Positions 1 to 8,842 of a DNA stretch of 64,000 nt are shown here, one piece after another. Location: NCBI GenBank assembly GCA_030427405.1, contig JAUHXK010000002.1, forward strand, positions 62,001 through 126,000, in the 5' to 3' direction. The DNA comes from Alphaproteobacteria bacterium. Lineage in GTDB: Bacteria; Pseudomonadota; Alphaproteobacteria; Rhodobacterales; Rhodobacteraceae. The notes beneath the pieces were generated by a model that was not told where the DNA came from, searched no databases, and saw nothing but the letters and a program-made list of their open reading frames with translations. The first letter of the stretch is position 1; every line of letters starts with the position of its first letter. Made by a program: the position numbers and the translations under genes.

Positions 1-1152
1 GCCGACCTGATCCTGCCCGACACCACCTATCTGGAACGCCACGACTGTATCTCGCTGCTGGATCGCCCGATCTGCGAGGCCGACGCCGCCGCGGATGCCA
101 TCCGCTGGCCCGTGGTGGAACCAGACCGGGATGTGCGCGGGTTCCAGTCGGTGCTGATCCAGCTTGCCAACCGCATGAGCCTGCCCGGCTTCACCAACGA
201 AGACGGCACGCCCAAGTGGAAGGACTATGCCGACTATATCGTCAACCATGAACGCAAGCCGGGCATCGGCCCCTTGGCCGGGTTCCGGGGCGAGGATGGC
301 ACCAAGGAAGGCCGCGGCGCGGTCAACCCCGACCAGCTGAACCGCTATATCGAAAATGGTGGCTTCTACGTCGCGCATATCCCCCAAGGCGCGGAATACT
401 ACAAACCATGGAACACCGCCTATCAGGACTGGGCCGTTGGAATGGGTCTCTATGACAGCCCGCAACCCTACCTGTTCCAGCTTTATTCCGAGCCGATGCG
501 CAAATTCCAGCTGGCCGCCGAAGGTCACGGACCAAACCAGCCCCCCGACCACCTGCGCCAGCGTATCAAAGACGCCATGGACCCGCTGCCGATCTGGTAC
601 GAAACCGACCAACAGGGCAACGAAGGTTTCACCATCAACGCCCTGACCCAGCGGCCAATGGCGATGTATCACAGCTGGGGCAGCCAAAATGCGTGGCTCC
701 GGCAACTACACGGGCGCAACCCGCTCTACGTCCCCACCAAGCTGATGCGCGAACACGGGCTGCAAGACGGCGACTGGGCCAAGGTCACCTCTCCTCACGG
801 CGAGATCACCGTCCCCGTGATGGAGATGGCCGCGCTGAATGAAAACACCGTCTGGACCTGGAACGCCATCGGCAAGCGCAAAGGGGCCTGGGCGCTGCAA
901 GAAGACGCGCCCGAGGCCACCAAGGGTTTCCTGCTCAACCACCTGATCCACGAGCTCTTGCCCCCCAAAGGCGATGGTATGCGATGGGCAAACTCAGACC
1001 CGATCACCGGCCAGGCCGCATGGTTCGACCTTAAGGTCAAGATCGAAAAGGCTACCCCCCCTGCGGATGCAGAAAGCCAACCCGAATTTTCCCCGATCAA
1101 TTCCCCCGTCGGCACCGGCCCGAAGGATATCGCGTGGAAGGTAAGCAAATGA
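1..1152 (+). CDS. soeA: Sulfite dehydrogenase molybdopterin subunit SoeA, C-terminal part
   Basis: The reading frame is open from the first base, so only the last 383 residues are present; the N-terminal [4Fe-4S] and most Mo-binding domains lie outside. The visible part runs through a DMSO-reductase-family catalytic region into the C-terminal molybdopterin-dinucleotide-binding domain (from about NPLYVPTKLMREHGLQDGDW). The family places the enzyme on the cytoplasmic face, oxidising sulfite to sulfate as SoeABC. The next two genes encode the iron-sulfur and membrane subunits in the order known for soeABC. A 91-bp gap holding a repeat-hairpin separates it from soeB. A related DMSO/polysulfide-reductase-type complex is the main alternative, because substrate cannot be read from sequence. 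Confidence 0.8.
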   Translation, partial: ADLILPDTTYLERHDCISLLDRPICEADAAADAIRWPVVEPDRDVRGFQSVLIQLANRMSLPGFTNEDGTPKWKDYADYIVNHERKPGIGPLAGFRGEDGTKEGRGAVNPDQLNRYIENGGFYVAHIPQGAEYYKPWNTAYQDWAVGMGLYDSPQPYLFQLYSEPMRKFQLAAEGHGPNQPPDHLRQRIKDAMDPLPIWYETDQQGNEGFTINALTQRPMAMYHSWGSQNAWLRQLHGRNPLYVPTKLMREHGLQDGDWAKVTSPHGEITVPVMEMAALNENTVWTWNAIGKRKGAWALQEDAPEATKGFLLNHLIHELLPPKGDGMRWANSDPITGQAAWFDLKVKIEKATPPADAESQPEFSPINSPVGTGPKDIAWKVSK

Positions 1153-1243
1153 TCCGCTCTTCATCTGGCCAAAAATATCCCGGGGAGCGCGAGGGGCTGG
1201 CCCCTCGCACCCACCCTCACCACCAGCGTGGAGGTCAAAAAAT
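1153..1243 (+). repeat. Intergenic repeat with hairpin between soeA and soeB
   Basis: Positions 1160-1187 (TTCATCTGGCCAAAAATATC followed by CCGGGGAG) match two more copies at 14635-14658 (inverted) and 14674-14702. Directly after it, GCGAGGGG (1189-1196) and CCCCTCGC (1201-1208) form an 8-bp stem with a CTGG loop. The soeB ribosome site GGAGG follows. The placement inside an operon suggests a transcript-processing or attenuation element; that role is inference. Confidence 0.7.
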
Positions 1244-1993
1244 ATGACCCAGCTCCCCGAATCCACTGATCGAAAAATGGGCCTGGTCATCGACCTGGAT
1301 ACCTGTGTCGGCTGCCACGCCTGCGTGATTTCCTGCAAAGGCTGGAACACCGAAAACTACGGCGCGCCTTTGTCGGATCAGGATGCCTACGGTGGCAACC
1401 CCTCGGGCACATTCCTGAACCGGGTGCATTCCTACGAGGTGCAACCGGCCCAAGGCCATGCTCAATTGATCCACTTCCCCAAATCCTGCCTGCATTGCGA
1501 AGACGCCCCCTGCGTCACCGTCTGCCCCACGGGTGCCAGCTACAAACGGGTCGAAGACGGCATCGTGTTTGTCAACGAAAGCGACTGCATCGGGTGCGGC
1601 TTGTGCGCCTGGTCCTGCCCCTATGGCGCGCGGGAAATGGACATGGCCGAGGGCGTGATGAAGAAATGCACGCTGTGCGTTGATCGTATCTACAATGAAA
1701 ACCTGCCCGAGGTGGATCGAGTTCCGTCCTGCGTCCGCACCTGCCCAGCCGGTGCACGGCATTTCGGAGACCTCGGTGATCCTGACAGCGACGTCAGCAA
1801 GCTGGTTGCTGAACGCGGCGGCATGGACCTGATGCCCGAAATGGGCACCAAACCCGTCAACAAATACCTGCCGCCCAGACCCAAGGATCAAATCGACGAC
1901 CAGATCGACATCCTTGCACCGCTGCTGGCCCCCGTTGCCGAAGACCCCAAAGGCTTCCTGGCCTGGCTTGACAAGACGCTGGAGAAACTCTGA
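1244..1993 (+). CDS. soeB: Sulfite dehydrogenase iron-sulfur subunit SoeB
   Basis: This 249-residue ferredoxin-like electron-transfer subunit resembles DmsB/PsrB. Cysteine clusters visible in order are CVGCHACVISCKG near residue 20, CLHCEDAPCVTVCP near 85, CIGCGLCAWSCPYGARE near 115, and CTLCVDRIY with a later CVRTCP, enough for four [4Fe-4S] centres. It would pass electrons from the SoeA molybdenum site to the membrane subunit. A GGAGG ribosome site precedes the ATG. The stop overlaps the soeC start by one base (TGATG), indicating translational coupling. Confidence 0.88.
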   Translation: MTQLPESTDRKMGLVIDLDTCVGCHACVISCKGWNTENYGAPLSDQDAYGGNPSGTFLNRVHSYEVQPAQGHAQLIHFPKSCLHCEDAPCVTVCPTGASYKRVEDGIVFVNESDCIGCGLCAWSCPYGAREMDMAEGVMKKCTLCVDRIYNENLPEVDRVPSCVRTCPAGARHFGDLGDPDSDVSKLVAERGGMDLMPEMGTKPVNKYLPPRPKDQIDDQIDILAPLLAPVAEDPKGFLAWLDKTLEKL

Positions 1994-2865
1994 TGCACCC
2001 GGCTCCTTCGGTTATCATCTTCACCACCCTGTCCGGGCTTGGCTTTGGCCTGCTGTTCTTTCTGGGCCTGGGCCTGCCAAACGTGTCCGGCTGGATCGCG
2101 CTGGTGTTTTTTGTCATCGCCTTCGCGCTCGCCATCGGCGGGCTTTTGGCGTCGACATTTCATCTGGGCCACCCTGAACGGGCATGGAAGGCATTCAGCC
2201 AGTGGAAGACAAGCTGGCTCAGCCGCGAGGGCTGGTGCGCGGTCACCGCGTTGCTGGTCATGGCGCTTTATGCCTTTGGGGTCGTCTTCCTTGACCAACG
2301 GTGGCGTCTGATCGGGTGGTGCGGGGCGCTTGCCTCGGTTCTGACTGTGTTCACCACTTCGATGATCTATACGCAATTAAAGACCATTCCGCGCTGGAAC
2401 ATGAAACTGACGCCCGCCCTGTTTATCAGCTTCAGCCTTGCTGGGGGCGCCCTTCTGGCGGGGCAGACCGCAATTGCCCAGCCTTTATTGCTGATCGCGG
2501 CCTTGGTGCAGATCCTCTACTGGCACCTTGGGGACAAGGCTTTTGCCAAGTCCAAAACGAATATGGGCACCGCAACGGGCCTGGGCGCAGACCACACCAT
2601 CCGCGCGTTTGAGCCCCCCCATACCGGTACCAACTACCTGCTGCGTGAATTCGTCCACGTCGTTGGCAGAAAACACGCCGAGAAGCTGCGGGTGATTTCA
2701 TTCGTGCTGGCCTTTGCCCTTCCAATCGTGCTGCTGGTGGTGCCTTTCCATCACGCTTTCGCCCTGCTGGCCGTTCTGTCCCACATGGGTGGCGTGGCCC
2801 TGTCGCGCTGGCTGTTTTTCGCCCAAGCTGAACATGTCGTAGGGCTGTATTACGGCAAACGCTGA
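1993..2865 (+). CDS. soeC: Sulfite dehydrogenase membrane anchor SoeC (DmsC family)
   Basis: This 290-residue, strongly hydrophobic protein has about eight predicted membrane segments and DmsC-family features, including the FHLGHPERAWKA stretch near residue 54 and HLGDKAFAKSKTNMGTATGL near residue 177. It anchors SoeAB to the inner membrane and should deliver electrons to ubiquinone. Translation is coupled to soeB by a one-base overlap. The three-gene order supports the sulfite dehydrogenase call over a stand-alone DMSO reductase anchor. It is the last gene of the operon; the next gene has its own promoter. Confidence 0.85.
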   Translation: MHPAPSVIIFTTLSGLGFGLLFFLGLGLPNVSGWIALVFFVIAFALAIGGLLASTFHLGHPERAWKAFSQWKTSWLSREGWCAVTALLVMALYAFGVVFLDQRWRLIGWCGALASVLTVFTTSMIYTQLKTIPRWNMKLTPALFISFSLAGGALLAGQTAIAQPLLLIAALVQILYWHLGDKAFAKSKTNMGTATGLGADHTIRAFEPPHTGTNYLLREFVHVVGRKHAEKLRVISFVLAFALPIVLLVVPFHHAFALLAVLSHMGGVALSRWLFFAQAEHVVGLYYGKR

Positions 2866-2904
2866 ACAGCGGCTGTGCCGCCGCCGGGCTTATTTTCCCG
2901 GGCG

Positions 2905-2931
2905 TGTCACAAACCCGGTGACTTGCCCGTC
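2905..2931 (+). promoter_or_regulatory. ECF41-type promoter
   Basis: TGTCACA (2905-2911), a 16-base spacer and CGTC (2928-2931) reproduce the -35/-10 pattern described for ECF41 sigma factors. The expected start site lies roughly 28 bases before the ATG at 2966. Because the ECF41 gene is second in this transcript, the site implies autoregulation. Confidence 0.85.
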
Positions 2932-2965
2932 CTGTTTTTGTTCAATCCAATAACAGGAGATTTAA

Positions 2966-3427
2966 ATGTCCCCCCGGATCAACCATTTTGCCGTCGCACC
3001 GGACTTGCTGCAGCCCATGCTCGACATTGAGGAACGCCTGCGCGCAACGGACCTGGAACACAGCCTGATCGAGCTGGTCAAACTGAGGGTCTCGCAGATC
3101 AACGGCTGCGCCTATTGCATCCACATGCACACCCATGACGCCCGCGCCCACGGCGAGACCGAGGACCGGCTGCACCTGCTGAACGCATGGCACGAATCGT
3201 CACTGTATTCAGACCGCGAACGTGCCGCGCTTGCATGGGCCGAAGCCCTGACCCGGATCGAAACCAACCGGGCGCCGGATCGGATATATGACGCGATGGC
3301 GGATCAGTTTTCCGAACCCGATCAGGTCGCACTGACCCTCGTGATCACCACGATCAATGCCTGGAACCGGCTGGCGGTCGGCTTTGCGATGCCGCACCCT
3401 GTCGCCGCTGCGGCCTCGGCCGCATGA
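2966..3427 (+). CDS. Carboxymuconolactone decarboxylase / AhpD-like protein
   Basis: This 153-residue all-helical protein carries the AhpD-like redox motif CAYCIHMH, with Cys48, Cys51 and His55 preceded by an EHS...E helix. Family members are thiol-dependent peroxidase-like or decarboxylase-like enzymes, and the CXXC form points to redox activity. An AGGAG ribosome site precedes the start. The stop overlaps the following sigma-factor gene (ATGA). ECF41 sigma factors are typically encoded beside exactly this family, and this gene sits directly behind the ECF41 promoter, so it is the likely main target. The physiological substrate is unknown. Confidence 0.85.
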   Translation: MSPRINHFAVAPDLLQPMLDIEERLRATDLEHSLIELVKLRVSQINGCAYCIHMHTHDARAHGETEDRLHLLNAWHESSLYSDRERAALAWAEALTRIETNRAPDRIYDAMADQFSEPDQVALTLVITTINAWNRLAVGFAMPHPVAAAASAA

Positions 3428-4305
3428 CCCGCGCGGGCTCGCCTTCGCCCGACCGGGCTTTTGTCCAGTTGCAACCGCGTCTGTTCGCGGTTGCCTACCG
3501 GATGGTTGGTTCGGTCAGCGATTCCGAAGATATCGTCCAAGAGGCCTATCTGCGCTGGCGGCGGGTTGACCCCGAACAGGTGCGCGATCACACCGGTTAC
3601 CTGATCCGCATTGTCACACGGCTTTGCCTGGATCACCTGCGTGCCGCGCAAACGGTCCGCGCGTTATACCCCGGCGAATGGCTTCCCGAGCCGCTGATCA
3701 CGCAGGATGAAACCAACCGCCTGGACCGCGACGTTTCGGTGGCGCTGTTGATGGCGCTGGAACGGCTGTCGCCCCTGGAACGGGCCGCATTCCTTTTGCA
3801 TGATGTCTTTGAACATTCCTATGACGAGATTGCGCAGGCTCTCGACCGCAGCCAGGCCAGTTGCCGCCAACTGGTCAGCCGGGCCAGGAAACACGTCGCA
3901 CAGGTGAAACCCCGCACCCATGTCGAACGCGAGCAGGGCGAAGAACTGACCCGCGCCTTCTTCGACGCCGCCAAAAGCGGCGATACGCAGACCCTGACCA
4001 CGTTGCTTGCCCGCGATGTCCGACTGCATTCGGACGGGGGCGGCAAGATCATCGCGACGCTTAATCCAATCAACGGGCGCGACAAGGTCATCCGGTTCTT
4101 TTCCGGCCTGGCGCGAAAAGCCGCCGTATCACGAACCGACGCCTGGGCGGTATGCTGGCTGAACGGGATGCCGGCAATCATCAACAGGGAACCGGGTGGC
4201 GCGCTGCAGGCCACATCGCTGAAGATAGAACAGGGCCGGGTTGCGGCCATCTACATGGTTCGCAACCCCGACAAAACCCGGCACCTGGCCAAATTGCTTG
4301 GCTAG
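3424..4305 (+). CDS. ECF41-family RNA polymerase sigma factor
   Basis: This 293-residue sigma-70 factor has region 2 (about residues 12-78, with DSEDIVQEAYLRW) and region 4 (about 105-160), followed by a SnoaL-like C-terminal domain of about 115 residues. Three marks of the ECF41 group are present: WLPEP at 86-90 in the linker, DGGGK at 204-208, and NPDK at 281-284. In this group the fused C-terminal domain replaces a separate anti-sigma factor and tunes activity. It is translationally coupled to the CMD gene by 4 bp. The inducing signal is not evident. It ends 6 bp from the convergent dapA. Confidence 0.92.
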   Translation: MTRAGSPSPDRAFVQLQPRLFAVAYRMVGSVSDSEDIVQEAYLRWRRVDPEQVRDHTGYLIRIVTRLCLDHLRAAQTVRALYPGEWLPEPLITQDETNRLDRDVSVALLMALERLSPLERAAFLLHDVFEHSYDEIAQALDRSQASCRQLVSRARKHVAQVKPRTHVEREQGEELTRAFFDAAKSGDTQTLTTLLARDVRLHSDGGGKIIATLNPINGRDKVIRFFSGLARKAAVSRTDAWAVCWLNGMPAIINREPGGALQATSLKIEQGRVAAIYMVRNPDKTRHLAKLLG

Positions 4306-4311
4306 GCCGGT

Positions 4312-5184
4312 TTACGTCAGACCGGCATGCGCCATCGCTTTTTCGATTGCCGATTTCGTGCTGTCTTCCAACCCGGTCAGCGGCGAGCGAACTTCGTCGC
4401 TGCACAAACCCAGCTTGCTGAGCGCATATTTGGCGCCAACCAGTCCGGGTTCGATAAAGATCGCCTCGTGAAGCGGCATCAGGCGGTCCTGCAATTCAAG
4501 CGCGCGGGCGTAGTCCCCTTCAAGCGTGGCCTGCTGAAACGCGGCGCACAGGCCCGGAGCCACATTGGCCGTGACCGAGATACACCCAACGCCACCATGC
4601 GCATTGAACCCCAGCGCCGTGGCATCTTCGCCCGACAGCTGGCAGAAATCAGGACCACAGGATGCGCGTTGCTGGCTGACGCGAGCCAGGTCGCCGGTGG
4701 CATCCTTGACCCCGACGATCCGCGGCAACTGGGCCAGTTCGCCCATTGTTTCCGGGGTCATGTCGACGACGGAACGGCCCGGAATATTGTAAATGACAAT
4801 CGGAATATCCGCGCAATCATGCAGCGCCCGGAAATGTGTCAGCAACCCTTTTTGCGTCGGCTTGTTATAATAGGGCGTAACCACCAGCGCCGCATCGGCG
4901 CCGACCTTTTGCGCGAATCGCACAAAGCGAATGGCCTCGACCGTGTTGTTGGACCCGGCACCGGCAATCACCGGCACCCGGCCTGCGGCTGCCTTCACGA
5001 CCTCTTGCACGACGGTTTCATGTTCTTCATGGCTCAGCGTCGGGCTTTCGCCGGTGGTGCCCACGGGGACCAGGCCGGTCGAGCCTTGTTGAATTTGCCA
5101 TTCCGTCAATTGTTTGAGCGTGTCCAGGTCCAACTCGCCGTTGCGGAACGGGGTGACGAGGGCTGGCATCGAACCTTTGAACAT
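4312..5184 (-). CDS. dapA: 4-hydroxy-tetrahydrodipicolinate synthase
   Basis: This 290-residue TIM-barrel enzyme condenses pyruvate with aspartate semialdehyde, the first committed step of lysine and meso-diaminopimelate synthesis, in the cytoplasm. The GTTGESPT loop lies at 42-49, Tyr132 in IYNIPGRS and the Schiff-base Lys160 in GVKDATGD, one residue off E. coli numbering. Length is typical. It is transcribed alone and diverges from the lytic transglycosylase gene. Family members with other keto-acid substrates exist, but the conserved residues favour true DapA. Confidence 0.93.
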   Translation of the reverse strand: MFKGSMPALVTPFRNGELDLDTLKQLTEWQIQQGSTGLVPVGTTGESPTLSHEEHETVVQEVVKAAAGRVPVIAGAGSNNTVEAIRFVRFAQKVGADAALVVTPYYNKPTQKGLLTHFRALHDCADIPIVIYNIPGRSVVDMTPETMGELAQLPRIVGVKDATGDLARVSQQRASCGPDFCQLSGEDATALGFNAHGGVGCISVTANVAPGLCAAFQQATLEGDYARALELQDRLMPLHEAIFIEPGLVGAKYALSKLGLCSDEVRSPLTGLEDSTKSAIEKAMAHAGLT

Positions 5185-5281
5185 GGAACGCTCCTTGAGG
5201 TGCGGTTATCGTCTATCACGCCTTGAATTGCCAAAATCCTGGGTTTGTGAGTTGATCCCGGCGGCGCAAGGTTTATCCTGA

Positions 5282-7282
5282 ATGGCTGTATCCTTGGTTG
5301 GTTGGGGAATGCAAGGGATGACACGCATACTGGCGTTTTTGACGGCAATGATTCTTGGCTCGGTTGCGCAGGCGCAAGCCGACGCCGTGGGCGATTTGCG
5401 CGCGGGGCTTTATGAAATGCGCCGCGGGGACTGGAACGCCGCATTGCGTGTGTCGGGACAGCGCGGTTCGGTCGCGCGCGACATCATCGTCTGGCACTGG
5501 TTGCGCCAAGGCTTTGGCAGTTCCGGCGACGTGCTGGTCTTTCTGGACCGCCGTCCGGACTGGCCCGGTCTGGACTGGCTGCGCCGCAAAAGCGAACCCG
5601 CGTTCACGGGCGCCGACCCTGACCGGGTCCTGAGATTCTATGCCGCCAACCCGCCGCAAACCGCCGAAGGCGCACTGAACTATGCGGTTGCGCTGTTGGC
5701 CCGCGGCCGCCGCGGCGACGCCGAGGCCGACATCGTGGCCGCTTGGCGAACCATGCCGATGGGGTCGGGCCTGCAGGCTGATTTCGTCGAGAATTTTGGA
5801 GCATTGCTGAAACCGCATCACCAGGCCCGGCTTGATAGGATGCTGTGGGATGGGCACCTGGTCAGCGCGCGCCAGATGCTGCCCCTGGTCAACGCCGATG
5901 ACCGCAAACTGGCCGAGGCCCGGATCGCATTGCAAAAGCGCGAACCGGGTGTAGACGGCAAGATCGCGGCGGTGCCGGACACGCTGGCATCCGCGCCGGG
6001 GCTGGCCTTTGACCGCTTTGTGTGGCGGGACCGAAAGGAACTGGACGACAGCGCCATTGACCTCATGCTTGAACGCTCGACCAGCCCGGCATCGCTGGGC
6101 GAACCCGACAAATGGGCCGAAGGGCGGCGCAGGCTGGCGCGCCTGGAAATGCGAAATGGCGACCCCGAACGCGCCTATGCGATCGCGGCCAACCATCACA
6201 TGACGCCCGAGATGGGCTATGGCTATGCCGATCTAGAATGGCTGGCGGGGTTCCTGGCCCTGCGCAAGCTGGATGACCCGACCACCGCAGTGCGCCATTT
6301 CCAGAACTTCTCGGCCGCCATTGAATCGCCGATCTCGAAGGGCCGCGGTGGCTACTGGCTGGGCCGGGCCTATGCCGCACAGGGCAACGCCGAAAAGGCC
6401 CACGAAGCCTTTGCCCAAGGGGCCGCGTACCAAACCTCGTTCTATGGTTTGCTGGCGGCAGAACAGATCGGCCGCCCCTTTGACAGCGAATTGGCCAATC
6501 CCCGGCGGGCACCGCACTGGAAACAGGCCGAGTTTGCCAACTCAAGCGTGTTGGAGGCCGGTCAGCTTTTGCTGCGCGCCGGAGAGAAAAACCTGGCCGA
6601 GCGGTTTCTGACGCACCTCGTCGAAGAGCTTGACCCGGTTCAGGCCGGGCAACTGGGCGACCTTGTGCTGGAGTTGAAAGAGCCCCACCTGGCGGTGATG
6701 ATTGCCAAGCGCGCGGCAACAACCGGCGTGGTTCTGCCGGCCGCCTATTATCCTGTTCATCCCGTCGCCGATATGGGGCTGCCCATGGCCAAGGAAATGA
6801 CCCTGGCGATAGCCCGGCGCGAAAGCGAGTTTGACCCCGTGGTCATCAGCGGCGCAGGCGCGCGCGGGCTGATGCAGGTCATGCCCGCAACCGCCAAGCT
6901 GGTGGCGCAGGACCTTGGTATCCTGAGCGGTCACCAGACGGGGCGCCTGACCTCGGACTGGCAATACAATGCCAAGCTGGGCGCGAACTACCTGGCCAGC
7001 CTTGCGGCCGATTTCAACGGCAACGTCGTCATGATGGCGGCCGGGTACAATGCCGGTCCGCGGCGGCCGATCTCGTGGATGGAGCGCTATGGCGACCCGC
7101 GAACGGGCAGCGTGGACGTGGTCGACTGGATCGAGACCATTCCGTTCAGCGAGACCCGCAATTATGTCATGCGTGTCGCCGAAAGTCTTCCAGTCTATCG
7201 CGCGCGACTGGGGCAGCCTGCTCTGCCGGTCCCCTTTTCCCAGGAACTGATCGGATCAACCCTGTCGTCTTTCGCGCCATAA
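5282..7282 (+). CDS. Soluble lytic murein transglycosylase (Slt70-like)
   Basis: This 666-residue periplasmic protein has an N-terminal signal peptide ending near GSVAQAQA, a long helical superhelix, and a C-terminal goose-lysozyme-like SLT domain. The catalytic Glu514 sits in ARRESEFDP, followed by GARGLMQVMPATA and the AAGYNAGP motif. It cleaves peptidoglycan glycan strands with 1,6-anhydro product formation. The start is uncertain: ATG at 5282 has AAGG ten bases upstream, while ATGs at 5309 and 5318 would give a tighter signal peptide. The 3' end overlaps the convergent transporter gene by 27 bp. Confidence 0.9.
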   Translation: MAVSLVGWGMQGMTRILAFLTAMILGSVAQAQADAVGDLRAGLYEMRRGDWNAALRVSGQRGSVARDIIVWHWLRQGFGSSGDVLVFLDRRPDWPGLDWLRRKSEPAFTGADPDRVLRFYAANPPQTAEGALNYAVALLARGRRGDAEADIVAAWRTMPMGSGLQADFVENFGALLKPHHQARLDRMLWDGHLVSARQMLPLVNADDRKLAEARIALQKREPGVDGKIAAVPDTLASAPGLAFDRFVWRDRKELDDSAIDLMLERSTSPASLGEPDKWAEGRRRLARLEMRNGDPERAYAIAANHHMTPEMGYGYADLEWLAGFLALRKLDDPTTAVRHFQNFSAAIESPISKGRGGYWLGRAYAAQGNAEKAHEAFAQGAAYQTSFYGLLAAEQIGRPFDSELANPRRAPHWKQAEFANSSVLEAGQLLLRAGEKNLAERFLTHLVEELDPVQAGQLGDLVLELKEPHLAVMIAKRAATTGVVLPAAYYPVHPVADMGLPMAKEMTLAIARRESEFDPVVISGAGARGLMQVMPATAKLVAQDLGILSGHQTGRLTSDWQYNAKLGANYLASLAADFNGNVVMMAAGYNAGPRRPISWMERYGDPRTGSVDVVDWIETIPFSETRNYVMRVAESLPVYRARLGQPALPVPFSQELIGSTLSSFAP

Positions 7283-8125
7283 GGTAAACAGACCCGCGCA
7301 CACGACCAGAGCAGCGCCCGCCACAACGGCCGGGCGCAAGGTCTCGCCGAATACCGAAATGCCCAGGATGGCGCTCCAGACCAGGTGGAAATAGGCAAAG
7401 GGCTGCACCGCGCTGGCCTCGGCCAGCTCATAGCATTTGATCAGCAGCCAATGGCCCAGCACTCCGCTGACGCAGAGCAGCGCCATCCAGGCCCAGTCTT
7501 CGCGGGCCATCGGCTCCCAGAACCACAGGCCCACGCATGTCATCGCAACGGCCCCCGCGATGCCGGTCCAAAAAAAGCTGGTCGCCGAACTGTCCTTACG
7601 CGCCGCGTATCGCGTGAGCAGACCGTAAAGCGCAAACATCAGCGCCGAAATCAGCGGAACGATGGCCCACGGATTGAAGACGCCCATTCCCGGCTGCAGG
7701 ATTATGAGAACGCCCAGGCAGCCCACACCGATTGCCAGCCAGCGCCGCCATCCGACCTGCTCGCCAAGAACCGGCCCGCTGAGCGCGGCAACCAGAAGCG
7801 GATAGCAGATGAATACCGCCTGGCTTTCGATCAGCCCCAGAATGGTAAAGGCATAGACGGCAACGCATACCTCGCCTGCCAGCAAGACGCCCCGGAACAC
7901 TTGCAACCCCAGTTGTTTGGTATGGGCAGCGGCACCAAGACCCCCGGCAGTTCGCAGGGCAAGCACAATGACAAAGGCCGCAAAGAACCAATACCGGATC
8001 ATGACGACCATGTAGGTGTTGTACCGGCTCGCCAAATGCCGCGAGATACCATCCTGCAGGGCGAAAACGATGGTTGCGCAGATCATCAGGGCGACACCCG
8101 CGCGGATATTGTTGCTTTGGGTCAC
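7256..8125 (-). CDS. EamA/DMT-family transporter
   Basis: This inner-membrane protein of 289 residues has ten predicted helices in two EamA halves (for example GVALMICATIVFALQDGISR at the N terminus). I chose a GTG start because GTGA overlaps the stop of mnmD by four bases, and the longer upstream frame runs through mnmD coding sequence. Family members export amino acids, metabolites or drugs; the substrate is unknown. The link to mnmD looks like transcript sharing rather than function. Confidence 0.82.
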   Translation of the reverse strand: MTQSNNIRAGVALMICATIVFALQDGISRHLASRYNTYMVVMIRYWFFAAFVIVLALRTAGGLGAAAHTKQLGLQVFRGVLLAGEVCVAVYAFTILGLIESQAVFICYPLLVAALSGPVLGEQVGWRRWLAIGVGCLGVLIILQPGMGVFNPWAIVPLISALMFALYGLLTRYAARKDSSATSFFWTGIAGAVAMTCVGLWFWEPMAREDWAWMALLCVSGVLGHWLLIKCYELAEASAVQPFAYFHLVWSAILGISVFGETLRPAVVAGAALVVCAGLFTLWRERRQG

Positions 8126-8787
8126 GTCCGGACACCCTGTGTCATATGCCGTTTGCGCCCGAATCCGGGGCTGCGGGTCACGGTAAAACCGGCCTCTTGC
8201 AGGGCCCGGCGCACGAAACCTGCTGCCGTATAGGTCGCGACCGTCCCACCGGGCACGGTATGGCGCGCGACCTGATGCATCAGCTCGGGCGTCCACAGTT
8301 CCGGGTTCTTGGCTGGCGAAAACCCGTCAAGAAACCACGCCTGGGCCGCGCCCTGCCATTGGGGCAGGGTGTCACGGGCATCCCCCGCGACGACGTGCAG
8401 CGCCAGGGTTTCAAGCGCGCAAGACCGGCCATCCCATCGCGCCAGGAACCGGTCCGCCCATGGCGCCAGTTCGGGAAAGGCTGCCAGCGCGCGGGCCATG
8501 TCTGCTGGTTGCATCGGAAAGGCCTCGAAACTGGTGAATGTCAGACGGCCGGTTTGCCCTGACGTTTCCCACGCGGACCAGGCGGTCAGCATATTCAGGC
8601 CGGTGCCGAATCCCAACTCGGCAATATGGAACCCCGGCGCAAAGCGCGCGGGCAGGCCGTTGCCGGCCAGAAAAACGTGCCGGGTCTCCTCCAAACCGTT
8701 CTGGAGCGAGAAATATGGGTCATCGAACCGGTCAGAGACCGGGATCGCATCCTGTGTCCAGGTCAGTTTGGCGTGCTGGTCTGCCAT
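8122..8787 (-). CDS. mnmD: tRNA 5-methylaminomethyl-2-thiouridine methyltransferase MnmD (MnmC1 domain)
   Basis: This 221-residue Rossmann methyltransferase matches the N-terminal half of bifunctional MnmC. The SAM motif ELGFGTGLNML and the family signature LDGFSPAKNPELW are clear. It should convert nm5s2U34 to mnm5s2U34 in the tRNA wobble position using SAM. The FAD-dependent oxidoreductase half is absent from this polypeptide, but a likely counterpart is encoded divergently 55 bp away. Its stop overlaps the start of the EamA transporter. Confidence 0.9.
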   Translation of the reverse strand: MADQHAKLTWTQDAIPVSDRFDDPYFSLQNGLEETRHVFLAGNGLPARFAPGFHIAELGFGTGLNMLTAWSAWETSGQTGRLTFTSFEAFPMQPADMARALAAFPELAPWADRFLARWDGRSCALETLALHVVAGDARDTLPQWQGAAQAWFLDGFSPAKNPELWTPELMHQVARHTVPGGTVATYTAAGFVRRALQEAGFTVTRSPGFGRKRHMTQGVRT

Positions 8788-8842
8788 CGGGTAATCCTGT
8801 AGCTAGGCAGCGCGACACTGAACAAGGACAAGGGGTTTGACA

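Noticed and set aside
2881..2903. Hairpin CCGGG/CCCGG behind soeC as a terminator
   Set aside because: The stem is five base pairs and no T-run follows.
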